From Aromatoleum toluvorans (GTDB taxonomy: Bacteria; Pseudomonadota; Gammaproteobacteria; Burkholderiales; Rhodocyclaceae), in contig NZ_WTVN01000022.1 in assembly GCF_012910905.1 (NCBI RefSeq), positions 23,599 through 87,598 on the forward strand: 64,000 bases of DNA. The letters are read 5' to 3'. Both the position numbers and the translations under genes were made by a program. The notes beneath the pieces were generated by a model. That model ran no database searches, had not been told where the DNA came from, and saw nothing but the letters and a program-made list of their open reading frames with translations. Positions 1 to 10,638 of the stretch are shown here, piece after piece (positions within the stretch are counted from its first letter, which is position 1; every line of letters begins with the position of its first letter).

Positions 1-20
1 CGGTGATGCGGGAGGAATCG

Positions 21-464
21 ATGGTTCAGGAAAATCGACTGGCCGCGAGGCTGCACAAGGCGTCCGGTGCGGGGGCGTATCATTTGCCCGCTGACGGCGG
101 AGCCGCCATCGCCGCCGCCGCCGCCGCGGCAGGCCTCGGCGTGGCTCATGTCGACCTGCAGGGTTGCCAGGACAAGGCCGAGTTCCTGCGCCGCGTTGCA
201 GCAGCGTTGCGTTTTCCCGCATGGTTCGGGCACAACTGGGACGCGCTCGCGGATTGTCTGACCGACATGAGCTGGTGGCCGGCCGACGGCCATGTGCTGA
301 TCCTCGCCCATGCGGATCGTTTTCGCGCCGCCGCGGAAAAGGATTTCCTGCAGGCGCTGGAGATCCTTGGCGAAGCCGCGAGCGAACGAGCAGCGGACGG
401 CGTACCTTTCTGGATCTTCGTCGGCCTGACCGCCGACGGACTCGCCCACCTGCGCAGGTTCTGA
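21..464 (+). CDS. Barstar family protein
   Basis: Small acidic protein of about 147 residues. The segment FPAWFGHNWDALADCLTD matches the barstar signature (aromatic-GxNWDAxxDCL). Family members bind and block barnase-type ribonucleases in the cytoplasm. An Ala-rich stretch precedes the domain. I chose the ATG at 21 because GGAGG at 11-15 sits 5 nt before it; in-frame GTG and ATG codons at 3 and 6 lie upstream without a visible ribosome site, and the gene could also begin left of the window. No partner RNase gene is visible, so its target is unknown. Only 6 nt separate it from the Nudix gene, which suggests one transcript. Family assignment is firm; a toxin-antitoxin role is not shown. Confidence 0.85.
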   Translation: MVQENRLAARLHKASGAGAYHLPADGGAAIAAAAAAAGLGVAHVDLQGCQDKAEFLRRVAAALRFPAWFGHNWDALADCLTDMSWWPADGHVLILAHADRFRAAAEKDFLQALEILGEAASERAADGVPFWIFVGLTADGLAHLRRF

Positions 465-470
465 CACGCG

Positions 471-935
471 ATGACCTACAAACGGCCGGTGTCGGTGCTC
501 GTGGTCGTGCACACCGCGGCCTTCGACATCCTGTTGCTGGAACGCGTGGCACCGCCGGGGTTCTGGCAATCGGTGACGGGGAGCCTGGAGGCGGGCGAGA
601 CGCCCGCCGAGACCGCGTTGCGGGAACTGCGCGAGGAAACGGGCATCTCGGCCCGGCCGGAGCACCTTGTCGATTGGCACCACTGCAACCGCTTCGTGAT
701 CCGCGACGAATGGCGCCACCGCTATGCGCCGGACGTTTCGCACAACACGGAGCATGTCTTCAGCCTGTGCGTGCCGGATGGCCAGGTGGTAACGCTCGCG
801 CCCGACGAGCACGACGCCGTGCTCTGGTTGCCGCAGGAGGCCGCCGCGGCGAAGGTGTTCTCGTGGACGAACCGCGATGCGATCCTGCAGCTTCGCGAAT
901 ACTACCGCGGCAGCGGAGACCGCACACCCGGTTAG
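471..935 (+). CDS. nudB: Nudix hydrolase, probable dihydroneopterin triphosphate diphosphatase
   Basis: A 154-residue protein with a complete Nudix box at about residues 38-60, following GX5EX7REUXEEXGU (GSLEAGE, then RELREETGI). This motif binds the divalent metal and the diphosphate. Short length, the N-terminal YKRPVSVLVVVH strand and the downstream WHHCNRF segment resemble NudB (FolQ), which removes pyrophosphate from dihydroneopterin triphosphate in folate synthesis. The start at 471 has only a weak ribosome site and probably relies on coupling to the barstar gene 6 nt upstream. The exact substrate is inferred from similarity; another nucleotide substrate is possible. Confidence 0.85.
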   Translation: MTYKRPVSVLVVVHTAAFDILLLERVAPPGFWQSVTGSLEAGETPAETALRELREETGISARPEHLVDWHHCNRFVIRDEWRHRYAPDVSHNTEHVFSLCVPDGQVVTLAPDEHDAVLWLPQEAAAAKVFSWTNRDAILQLREYYRGSGDRTPG

Positions 936-988
936 CTCCCGCCGCCCTGGCCGGTCGGCGCAAGCGCCTCCGGGGGCACGGTGCCGGT

Positions 989-1018
989 CTTGAAATGCCC
1001 CATTCCGATTCTATATTT
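989..1018 (+). promoter_or_regulatory. Sigma-32-like promoter of the hsp20 gene
   Basis: CTTGAAA at 989-995 is a perfect match to the heat-shock sigma factor -35 consensus. A 15-nt spacer leads to CTATATTT at 1011-1018, which partly matches the -10 consensus CCCCATNT. It lies 38 nt before a small heat-shock gene. The -35 box is convincing and the -10 box is weak. Confidence 0.55.
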
Positions 1019-1055
1019 GGGGTGAGAAGACCATGTTGCCGGAGAGGAGAAAGCC

Positions 1056-2490
<1,435 letters not shown>

Positions 2491-2501
2491 CGGCGGGCCC
2501 C

Positions 2502-3293
<792 letters not shown>

Positions 3294-3381
3294 CCGAGAC
3301 ACACAGTCCGGCTGCCGATCATTGCCCTGCACGGATTGCTGATCCACGGCCGCAGCGGTGTGCGGCGAACCTCCCCATTTC

Positions 3382-3426
3382 GGTCTCTGCCCTGCCGGCG
3401 ACGCCGGCATTGCCCGACCAGAGACC
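3382..3426. terminator. Bidirectional hairpin between cysQ and the carrier-protein gene
   Basis: Outer arms GGTCTCTG (3382-3389) and CAGAGACC (3419-3426) are perfectly complementary. Inside lies a second perfect stem, TGCCGGC (3393-3399) and GCCGGCA (3403-3409). It separates two convergent genes, so it can serve both strands; T-tracts are short. Confidence 0.6.
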
Positions 3427-3428
3427 TT

Positions 3429-3680
3429 TCAGCGGGCGCAGAGACGGGAAACGAAGTCGACCACCGTACCGACCGTGGCGAAGGAACTGCCGTCGATCTC
3501 GTCGTCCGGCACCTCGATACCGAAGCGCTCCTCGATTGTGTGGATGACGGCGAGCACGGCCATCGAGTCGAGTTCGGGCACGCTGCCGAGCAGCGCCGTA
3601 TCGGCGTCGAACTGCAAACCGCGGCCATCGAGGCTCAACACTTCGTCGAGCAGGGCCAAGACCTGTTCCTGGATGTTCAA
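3429..3680 (-). CDS. Acyl carrier protein, exosortase-A-locus type
   Basis: An 83-residue carrier protein with the phosphopantetheine attachment serine in ELDSMAV (about residue 39) and the acidic helix IHTIEERFGIEVPDDE. I chose the TTG at 3680 as the start because TGAGGT lies about 7 nt before it and the product then matches normal carrier-protein length; longer reading in this frame would run into the promoter region. It is divergent from an AMP-forming ligase and a PLP decarboxylase. Those three families occur together in exosortase-A exopolysaccharide loci, where the ligase presumably loads an acyl or aminoacyl group on this carrier (inference). It is not the housekeeping fatty-acid AcpP. 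Confidence 0.85.
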   Translation of the reverse strand: MNIQEQVLALLDEVLSLDGRGLQFDADTALLGSVPELDSMAVLAVIHTIEERFGIEVPDDEIDGSSFATVGTVVDFVSRLCAR

Positions 3681-3730
3681 GGCAAAAACCTCACTGCACC
3701 TACCAACGTATTTTCCTGGGGCAACCGTCC

Positions 3731-3758
3731 GCGCGACGCGGAAGTCGCGCATTATACT
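3731..3758. promoter_or_regulatory. Overlapping divergent promoters with palindromic operator candidate
   Basis: A perfect 7-6-7 inverted repeat, GCGCGAC (3731-3737) and GTCGCGC (3744-3750), abuts a shared -10 block. The minus strand reads TATAAT (3756-3751) toward the carrier-protein gene and the plus strand reads TATACT (3753-3758) toward the ligase gene. No good -35 boxes are visible, so activation or repression through the palindrome is plausible. Confidence 0.5.
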
Positions 3759-3799
3759 TCCGGTCCATACCTGCCCGGCCCCCTCCGCGGCGGGAAAGA

Positions 3800-5425
3800 A
3801 TGCGCAATGCCCACCCTGACGACCGCAAAATGATGCCGACCGCCCTGCTTCACGACCTGATACGCGCCGCCGCGGTGCGCAATCCCGCACAAACGGCACT
3901 GACACGCGGCACGCAAACTTTATCGTACGCGGAACTTGAAGCCCAGTGCGGTGCATTCGCGCGGGGACTGCTCGGGCTGGGCCTTGCGCGGGCAGAGCGC
4001 GTCGCGATCTACCTCGACAAGCGCATCGAATTCGTCGCCGCCGCTTTCGGGACGAGTACCGCCGGCGGGACGTTCGTGCCGGTCAATCCCCTGCTGAAGG
4101 GCGAGCAGGTCGGGCATATCCTGCGCGACTGCAACGTCCGCGTGCTGGTGACGAGCGCCGAGCGGCTCGCGCTGCTGCAGCCGGTGCTGGCGCAGTGCCA
4201 CGACCTGCGCCAGGTAGTGCTGGTCGGTACGCCGGCGGAGTCGCCGACGGTCGAAGGGGCGACCGTGCATCGCTGGAGCGAGCTTGCGGCCGCCCCCGCA
4301 CGCGCCGGACATCGCGTGATCGACACCGACATGGCGGCGATCCTGTACACCTCGGGCAGCACCGGGCGCCCCAAGGGCGTGGTGCTGTCCCACCGCAACG
4401 TCGTCACCGGCGCGCGCAGCGTCGCGCAATACCTCGATAACGATGCCGGCGACACCCTGCTCGCGGCGCTGCCGCTGTCCTTCGACGCCGGCTTCTCGCA
4501 ACTCACGACGGCCTTCCACGCAGGCGCGCGCGTAGTGCTGATCGACTACCTGCTGCCGCGCGATGTGCTCAACGCAGTCGTGCGCGAGCGCGTGACCGGA
4601 CTCACTGCGGTGCCGCCCCTGTGGATCCAGCTGGCGGGACTCGACTGGCCGGAGACCGTCGGTGAGCACCTCCGCTACATTGCCAACACCGGTGGGCGCA
4701 TGCCCTTCGAGACGCTGAAAACGCTGCGCACCAGGCTGCCGCGCACCCGCCTCTTCCTGATGTACGGTCTGACCGAAGCCTTCCGCGCGACCTACCTGTC
4801 GCCCGAGGAGGTCGACCGCCGGCCCGATTCGATCGGCAAGGCGATCCCGAACGCCGAGGTGCTGGTGCTGCGCGAGGATGGCACGGAATGCGCGCCGAAC
4901 GAACCCGGCGAGCTTGTGCAGCGCGGCGCACTGGTCGGCATGGGCTACTGGAACGATCCGGAGAAGACCGCCGAGCGCTACAAGCCGCTGCCCGCCGGCA
5001 TCGGCGGGCGCGACGCCGGGTTGATGCTCCCCGAGATCGCCGTGTTCTCGGGCGACACCGTGCGCCGCGACGAGGAAGGCTTCCTGTATTTCATCGGCCG
5101 GCGCGACGAGATGATAAAGACTTCCGGCTATCGCGTGAGTCCCACGGAGATCGAGGAGATCGTCTATGGCACGGGCCGCGTCGGCGAATGCGTCGCCTTC
5201 GGACTGCCGCATCCGGCGCTCGGCCAGGCAATCTGCATCGTCGCAACACCCGCCCCGGGCACGACGCTCGACACGGCGGCGCTGCTCGCCGACTGCCGCG
5301 GCCGGATGCCCGCCTACATGGTGCCGGCATGCATCGAAGTGCGCAGCGGCCCCTTGCCGCGCAACCCCAACGGCAAGATCGACCGCAAGGCGCTCGCCGG
5401 CGAAATGCAGGAGGCCGCCCGATGA
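3800..5425 (+). CDS. AMP-forming acyl-CoA ligase, exosortase-A associated
   Basis: A 541-residue adenylate-forming enzyme. The P-loop-like motif YTSGSTGRPKGVVLSH (about residues 185-200) binds ATP; MYGLTEAFRATYLSP (about 320) is the second core motif; SGDTVRRDEEGFLYFIGR (about 418-435) carries the conserved Asp and hinge, and NPNGKIDRKAL near the C terminus contains the catalytic Lys. Composition and partners match the ligase family recurrent in exosortase-A loci. It would activate a carboxylate with ATP and hand it to CoA or the adjacent carrier protein. GGGAAAG before the ATG at 3800 supports that start; ATGs at 3830 and 3833 are alternatives. Its stop overlaps the next start (ATGA). Confidence 0.88.
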   Translation: MRNAHPDDRKMMPTALLHDLIRAAAVRNPAQTALTRGTQTLSYAELEAQCGAFARGLLGLGLARAERVAIYLDKRIEFVAAAFGTSTAGGTFVPVNPLLKGEQVGHILRDCNVRVLVTSAERLALLQPVLAQCHDLRQVVLVGTPAESPTVEGATVHRWSELAAAPARAGHRVIDTDMAAILYTSGSTGRPKGVVLSHRNVVTGARSVAQYLDNDAGDTLLAALPLSFDAGFSQLTTAFHAGARVVLIDYLLPRDVLNAVVRERVTGLTAVPPLWIQLAGLDWPETVGEHLRYIANTGGRMPFETLKTLRTRLPRTRLFLMYGLTEAFRATYLSPEEVDRRPDSIGKAIPNAEVLVLREDGTECAPNEPGELVQRGALVGMGYWNDPEKTAERYKPLPAGIGGRDAGLMLPEIAVFSGDTVRRDEEGFLYFIGRRDEMIKTSGYRVSPTEIEEIVYGTGRVGECVAFGLPHPALGQAICIVATPAPGTTLDTAALLADCRGRMPAYMVPACIEVRSGPLPRNPNGKIDRKALAGEMQEAAR

Positions 5426-6666
5426 GTGGCGCCGCGAAATCCCCCCCGGTCCACGCGCCGATGACGCAGTTCGCGAGCGAAAACGGCGAGCTCCTCGTCG
5501 GCGGCATCCCGCTCACCCGGCTCGCTGCGCGGGTCGGCCGCACGCCCTTCTACGCCTACGACCGAGGGCTGCTGACCCGGCGAATCGCCGAACTGCGCGC
5601 GGCACTGCCCGCGGCGATCCAGTTGCACTACGCGATGAAGGCGAACCCGATGCCGGCGTTGGTCGGCCACATGGCGAGGCTGGTCGACGGCATCGACGTG
5701 GCGTCAGCCGGCGAGCTGAGCGTGGCCCTCGACGCCGGCGTCGCCCCCCACGACATCAGCTTTGCCGGGCCGGGCAAGCGCGACGCGGAGCTGATGCAGG
5801 CAGTCGCCGCCGGCATCCTCGTGAATGTCGAATCGTTCCGCGAGATCGCTCCGCTGGCGGCCGCCTCTGCCGTGCTGGGGGTCCCGGCACGCGTCGCCGT
5901 CCGCGTCAATCCCGACTTCGAACTGAAGTCGTCGGGGATGAAAATGGGTGGTGGACCGAAACAGTTCGGGGTCGATGCGGAACAAGTCCCCGAGCTGCTC
6001 GGCGAAATCGGCCGCGCAGGCCTCGCGTTCGAAGGTTTCCACCTTTTCGCCGGATCGCAGAACCTCAAGACAGACGCGATCGTCGAAGCGCAACGCAAAT
6101 GCTTCGAGCTCGCCGTGCGCCTCGCCGAGTCGGCGCCCGCGCCGGTGAAGTTCCTGAATCTCGGGGGCGGCTTCGGCATTCCGTACTTCCCCGGCGAACA
6201 GGCGCTCGATCTCGCACCGATCGGCGAGAACCTCGCCACGCTCGTCGGCGACGCGGCACGCGAGCTCCCTCAGGCTGCGCTCGTCATCGAACTGGGACGC
6301 TACCTCGTCGGCGAGGCGGGCCTCTACGTGTGCCGGGTCGTCGACAAGAAGGTCTCGCGCGGCCACACCTACCTCGTCACCGACGGCGGCCTTCACCACC
6401 ACCTTTCCGCATCGGGAAATTTCGGCCAGGTGATCCGCAAGAACTACCCGGTCGCAATCGGAAACCGGATGGGCACGGTGACGGGCGAGCCGGTGTCGGT
6501 GGTCGGACCGCTATGCACGCCGCTCGATCTGCTTGCCGACCGGATGCCGCTGCCGGAGGCAGAACCGGGCGACCTGGTGGTCATTCACCAGTCGGGCGCC
6601 TACGGTGCCAGCGCGAGCCCGCAGGCCTTCCTCGGCCATCCTGCCGTAACCGAAGTATTGATCTGA
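5422..6666 (+). CDS. PLP-dependent decarboxylase, exosortase-A associated
   Basis: A 414-residue fold-III decarboxylase of the ornithine/diaminopimelate/arginine group. The Schiff-base Lys is in YAMKANPMPALV (about residue 73), the phosphate-binding Gly-rich loop is NLGGGFGIPYFPG, ELGRYLVGEAGLY matches the EPGR region, and GPLCTPLDLL carries the active-site Cys at the dimer interface. It is translationally coupled to the ligase by an ATGA overlap. Together with the ligase and carrier protein it resembles the exosortase-A accessory set. The amino-acid substrate cannot be read from the sequence; it is probably not the housekeeping LysA, given this context. Confidence 0.88.
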   Translation: MSGAAKSPPVHAPMTQFASENGELLVGGIPLTRLAARVGRTPFYAYDRGLLTRRIAELRAALPAAIQLHYAMKANPMPALVGHMARLVDGIDVASAGELSVALDAGVAPHDISFAGPGKRDAELMQAVAAGILVNVESFREIAPLAAASAVLGVPARVAVRVNPDFELKSSGMKMGGGPKQFGVDAEQVPELLGEIGRAGLAFEGFHLFAGSQNLKTDAIVEAQRKCFELAVRLAESAPAPVKFLNLGGGFGIPYFPGEQALDLAPIGENLATLVGDAARELPQAALVIELGRYLVGEAGLYVCRVVDKKVSRGHTYLVTDGGLHHHLSASGNFGQVIRKNYPVAIGNRMGTVTGEPVSVVGPLCTPLDLLADRMPLPEAEPGDLVVIHQSGAYGASASPQAFLGHPAVTEVLI

Positions 6667-6700
6667 CAGCGCTGCAGGTTCGCAGGACCGCGAAATGAAA

Positions 6701-6720
6701 ACGGGCGCCGAAGCGCCCGT
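6701..6720 (-). terminator. Terminator of the first porin gene
   Basis: Stem ACGGGCGC, loop CGAA, stem GCGCCCGT at 6701-6720. On the minus strand the hairpin is followed by TTTTCATTT, so it ends the porin transcript; it can also slow plus-strand readthrough from the decarboxylase gene. The identical 20-bp sequence recurs at 8135-8154. Confidence 0.85.
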
Positions 6721-6744
6721 TGCGGTCAGACCGTCGTCGGACGA

Positions 6745-7848
6745 TCAGAAGTTGTGACGCAGGCCGACACCGATCGAGGTGTTGTCCAGGCCCAACCCCG
6801 TACCCGACAGGAAGCTGTACGCGCCGCCGCCGTCATACGCGCCGCCGGTGGCCGTCGACACCTTCTGCTTGTCGTTGTCGATCTTCGTCCACTGCGCGTA
6901 GACCTTGGTACGCTTGGACAGGTTGTAGTTGTACGCCAGCGTGAGCTGCTTCGCGCCCGTATCGCTGGTGTCGCTCCAGTCGCGCGCGACGCCGTAGTTC
7001 ACGTGGAACTCGTTGGCACCGACCGGCACCATCACGGCGACGCGGTAGTAGTTGCGCGAATGGTCTCCGGTCAGCCCCGTGATGTCCTGCAGGCCGCCGT
7101 TCTCCGACCTGTCGTGCTCGGCAAGGGCGCCGACGACAACCGCCTTGAAGTCATACACGCCGGCCAGCGCCAGCATGCTGTCCTTGCTCTTGCCCTGGGC
7201 GAAGTTGAAGAAGCGGTTGGTCTGCGCGTAGCCGAAGCCGACGTGCAGCGGGCCGTTGTCGTAATTCAGCGTCCCGGAGTAGTGCGCCGGACGATCGTTG
7301 CGAGTGGCCGTTTTGACCGCCTGCTCGTTCAACGCCGAGTACTGGGCTTCGAACGTGAAGCCGCCACCGAAGGTCGGGCTCGCGTAGGCGACCGAGTTGC
7401 GGATGAAGAAGTTCTCGGGGTCGAAGGCAGGCACCCACAGGAAGGCATCCGACGAGTTGCCGGTGTCGTGGTTGTGCATGCCCAGGTAGTCATGCGTCGC
7501 GTAGTACAGCGGGCTGGTGAGGTAGCCGAGCTTGACCGTACCCAGGCTGTTGCTCTTCAGGCCGACGAAAGTGTCGCGGCTGGCGAGATTGCCGCCACCG
7601 GAATCCGACTCGAAACGGCTCTCGACCTGGAACAGCGCCGACAGGCCGTTTCCGAGATCCTCGTTGCCGCGGAAACCGATACGGGAGCTGTTGTTAACCA
7701 GTTTAGTGACGCTCTCCTGGCCCTCGATCTTGGTCTGTTCCAGCGAGGTATTCACGCGACCATAGATGGTCACATTGGATTGCGCCTGGGCGGCGCCGGC
7801 GACACCGATGGCAGCCAGCGCGATGGCCAGCGTCTTGACGTTCAGCAT
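6745..7848 (-). CDS. Outer-membrane porin, Gram-negative trimeric type
   Basis: A 367-residue 16-strand porin of the Burkholderia/Neisseria class. A cleavable signal peptide ends in AQAQSNVTIYG, after which mature porins of this family begin with a similar strand. Alternating beta-strand segments such as SRIGFRGNEDLGNGLSALFQVES follow in order, and the protein ends with the C-terminal Phe (LRHNF) needed for outer-membrane insertion by the Bam complex. I set the start at 7848, where GGGGAG lies just upstream and the signal peptide begins; a longer in-frame extension to 7929 is unlikely. A TATAAT element lies about 100 nt upstream. It diffuses small solutes; selectivity is not predictable. Confidence 0.93.
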   Translation of the reverse strand: MLNVKTLAIALAAIGVAGAAQAQSNVTIYGRVNTSLEQTKIEGQESVTKLVNNSSRIGFRGNEDLGNGLSALFQVESRFESDSGGGNLASRDTFVGLKSNSLGTVKLGYLTSPLYYATHDYLGMHNHDTGNSSDAFLWVPAFDPENFFIRNSVAYASPTFGGGFTFEAQYSALNEQAVKTATRNDRPAHYSGTLNYDNGPLHVGFGYAQTNRFFNFAQGKSKDSMLALAGVYDFKAVVVGALAEHDRSENGGLQDITGLTGDHSRNYYRVAVMVPVGANEFHVNYGVARDWSDTSDTGAKQLTLAYNYNLSKRTKVYAQWTKIDNDKQKVSTATGGAYDGGGAYSFLSGTGLGLDNTSIGVGLRHNF

Positions 7849-8134
7849 TGATTCGACTCCCCACTTGTAATGGATTTGATTGTCGGCTTTCTGCAACTTG
7901 CGCGCATGGCATCCCGTGTGAGGATCCATGCCCGATGCAGAGGCACCGCGCGATTATAGGGGGCGCAACAATGCAGGGGAGGAGAACCTTACCCGATCGT
8001 CACAGAACTGTCGCATGCATGCAACAGAAGGAAGACCCTTATTGCGGGCATCGCGTGCGAACGCCGGTCTGTTGAAGGAAGCGGCGCCAGACGCCGTTGC
8101 GTTGCCGCCATTAGCAGGCAACGTAGACAAAAAA
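7849..8134. other. Intergenic region upstream of the first porin gene
   Basis: About 330 nt separate the two porin coding regions. The stretch holds the first porin's ribosome site and leader, a TATAAT box (7953-7958) and, at its far end, the second porin's terminator. No supported gene was found on either strand. Confidence 0.6.
7953..7958 (-). promoter_or_regulatory. -10 box of the first porin gene
   Basis: The minus strand reads TATAAT, a perfect sigma-70 -10 hexamer. No recognisable -35 hexamer lies 17 nt upstream, so an activator may be needed. Transcription would start about 98 nt before the ATG at 7848. Confidence 0.5.
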
Positions 8135-8154
8135 ACGGGCGCCGAAGCGCCCGT
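8135..8154 (-). terminator. Terminator of the second porin gene
   Basis: The same 20-bp hairpin as at 6701-6720, flanked by a seven-A run on the plus strand (T-run on the minus strand). It lies 26 nt after the porin stop codon. Confidence 0.88.
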
Positions 8155-8180
8155 TTTGACCAATTCCGGACGAGCCGGAA

Positions 8181-9347
8181 TTAGAAGGTGTGACGCAGGC
8201 CCAGACCGAAGCCGGTCGGGTCCTGGTCGGCGCGAACGCCACCGATGCTGCTCAGGTAGAAGTCGACATTCGACTCACGCTGGTTGTTGATGCGCGTGTA
8301 GTAGGCCTTGACCATCGTGCGCTTGCTCAGGCTATAGGTATAGCCGAGGGTCCATTGCGCGAACTGGGTCTTGCCGTCCAGGTCGGCGCATCCGATACCA
8401 TCGACGCACACCTCTTCCTTGATCTTCTGCGAACGCGAGTACTGCAGATAGACGGCCTGGTTGCCGGCGAACTTCTGCTCGGCGCCAACCATCCAGGCGG
8501 TGCGCTTGGCTTCCGTCGAAGCAATCGACAGATCGGCTTCGTACTTCGTCTGATCCCACAGAGCCGAGATCGAGGTATTGGTCGGGAAGGTGTACTTGGC
8601 GGCGACACGGGCAGTCTTCAGCTTGTCGCTGGCGTTGCCACCCAGGCCGAAAGTGCCCGCGAAGTTACCATTGCCGGGGTTGGCCGCGGCGCTCGGATCC
8701 TTCGACAGCGCGTAGCCGGCCGACACGTACAGCGGGCCGTTCTCGTAGGCCGCAGCCAGCTGGTAGGCGTTCGCGTTCACGTCTTCCGCAGGTGCGGTCC
8801 GATCCAGCTTGTTCTCACCGGCCGAGTAGGCGAGCTGAGCAGCGAAGCCGCTGAAGTTCGGGGACGTGTACATGACGGCGTTGTTGATGCGCTCGTCGAC
8901 GCCGGTCTTGATGCCGCCGATCGTGCCGTAGGTGGCAGCCTGGAAGCCGATGCCGGTCGCAGCCGGGTTGAAGTCGACCTTGGCACCCGCCTGACGCATG
9001 AACGTGGTGAGCTTGCCGAGCTGGACGGTACCGAAACCGCCGGTCAGGCCGACGAAGGTGTCACGGGTTGCCAGGGTGCTGGTGCCCGAACCGTCGGCGT
9101 TGAAGCCGCTTTCGACCTGGAACAGGGCCTTCAGGCCGTTGCCGAGGTCTTCGGTGCCGCGGAAGCCGATCAGCGAGCTGTTCGAGGTGACGCGGGTGCG
9201 ACGCTCGATGTCGGCAGCGTTGCCGCCCTTCGCTTGCACCGATTCCACGGTAGCGTCGACCACGCCGTACACGGTGACGTTGGACTGCGCGAAAACCGGA
9301 GCGGACGCCAGGCCAGCGATGGCCAGGGCGATCAGTTTCTTCTGCAT
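8181..9347 (-). CDS. Outer-membrane porin, second copy
   Basis: A 388-residue trimeric-type porin, homologous to its neighbour but clearly diverged. A signal peptide (MQKKLIALAIAGLASAPVFA) precedes QSNVTVYG; SSLIGFRGTEDLGNGLKALF and the TRDTFVGL block are shared with the first copy; the protein ends in LRHTF with the terminal Phe. Unusually for the pair it carries an extra surface-loop segment with two Cys (VCVDGIGCADLDG), which could form a disulfide in a loop (inference). AGGAGA sits 5-10 nt before the ATG at 9347. The two genes lie in tandem on the same strand, each with its own upstream region and terminator. Confidence 0.94.
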   Translation of the reverse strand: MQKKLIALAIAGLASAPVFAQSNVTVYGVVDATVESVQAKGGNAADIERRTRVTSNSSLIGFRGTEDLGNGLKALFQVESGFNADGSGTSTLATRDTFVGLTGGFGTVQLGKLTTFMRQAGAKVDFNPAATGIGFQAATYGTIGGIKTGVDERINNAVMYTSPNFSGFAAQLAYSAGENKLDRTAPAEDVNANAYQLAAAYENGPLYVSAGYALSKDPSAAANPGNGNFAGTFGLGGNASDKLKTARVAAKYTFPTNTSISALWDQTKYEADLSIASTEAKRTAWMVGAEQKFAGNQAVYLQYSRSQKIKEEVCVDGIGCADLDGKTQFAQWTLGYTYSLSKRTMVKAYYTRINNQRESNVDFYLSSIGGVRADQDPTGFGLGLRHTF

Positions 9348-9682
9348 GTATTTCTCCTCTAATTGAAGCTGAAGCCGCGGTCATGACCCCGGCCCGACTT
9401 ACCTCTCAAGCGAGAAGTTGCCACGATTGTGCTTAAGGGGCGCGCGGCGGTGCAAGAATCGTTCGCGCGGAACACGGCAAATGGATAAAAGTTGTTGCAC
9501 AGGCGCAACAAGACGCCAATGCGGCAGCCGCCTGTAATTTGCGGGCGAGCATCCGCGTCGCTGCGGATCCCCTGCCAGCCCGCGTTCCGGTCCGTCGTGC
9601 TACCCGACGCGGGTAGGGGGCGCGGTAAATTCCACGCCTGCTGCATAGCCGGGACCACTCGCATGGGAACTCGCGGCCGGCT
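9348..9682. other. Divergent intergenic region, porin and rpoH
   Basis: This stretch separates the minus-strand porin from the plus-strand rpoH. It must contain both promoters, but no clear -35/-10 pair was found; a weak TTGCAC-N18-CACAAT pair points toward the porin. No gene is supported. Confidence 0.5.
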
Positions 9683-9709
9683 TTAGCACTCTGAGGCGTT
9701 GAGTGCTAA
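9683..9709 (+). promoter_or_regulatory. CIRCE operator (HrcA site) upstream of rpoH
   Basis: TTAGCACTC at 9683-9691, a 9-nt spacer, and GAGTGCTAA at 9701-9709 form a perfect copy of the CIRCE inverted repeat. HrcA binds this element and represses heat-shock operons. It ends 27 nt before the rpoH start codon and overlaps a possible -10 box, TAAAAT at 9707-9712. Confidence 0.93.
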
Positions 9710-9736
9710 AATCACGCGCATGGAGGACCACTGTAC

Positions 9737-10585
<849 letters not shown>

Positions 10586-10607
10586 GCGGTTTTCCGGCCC
10601 GCACGCG

Positions 10608-10638
10608 AACGGCAGCCACTGGCTGCCGTTTTCATTTT
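10608..10638 (+). terminator. Rho-independent terminator of rpoH
   Basis: AACGGCAGCC (10608-10617) pairs with GGCTGCCGTT (10621-10630) across a 3-nt loop, followed by TTCATTTT. Its tail overlaps the stop codon region of the convergent sco gene. Confidence 0.92.
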
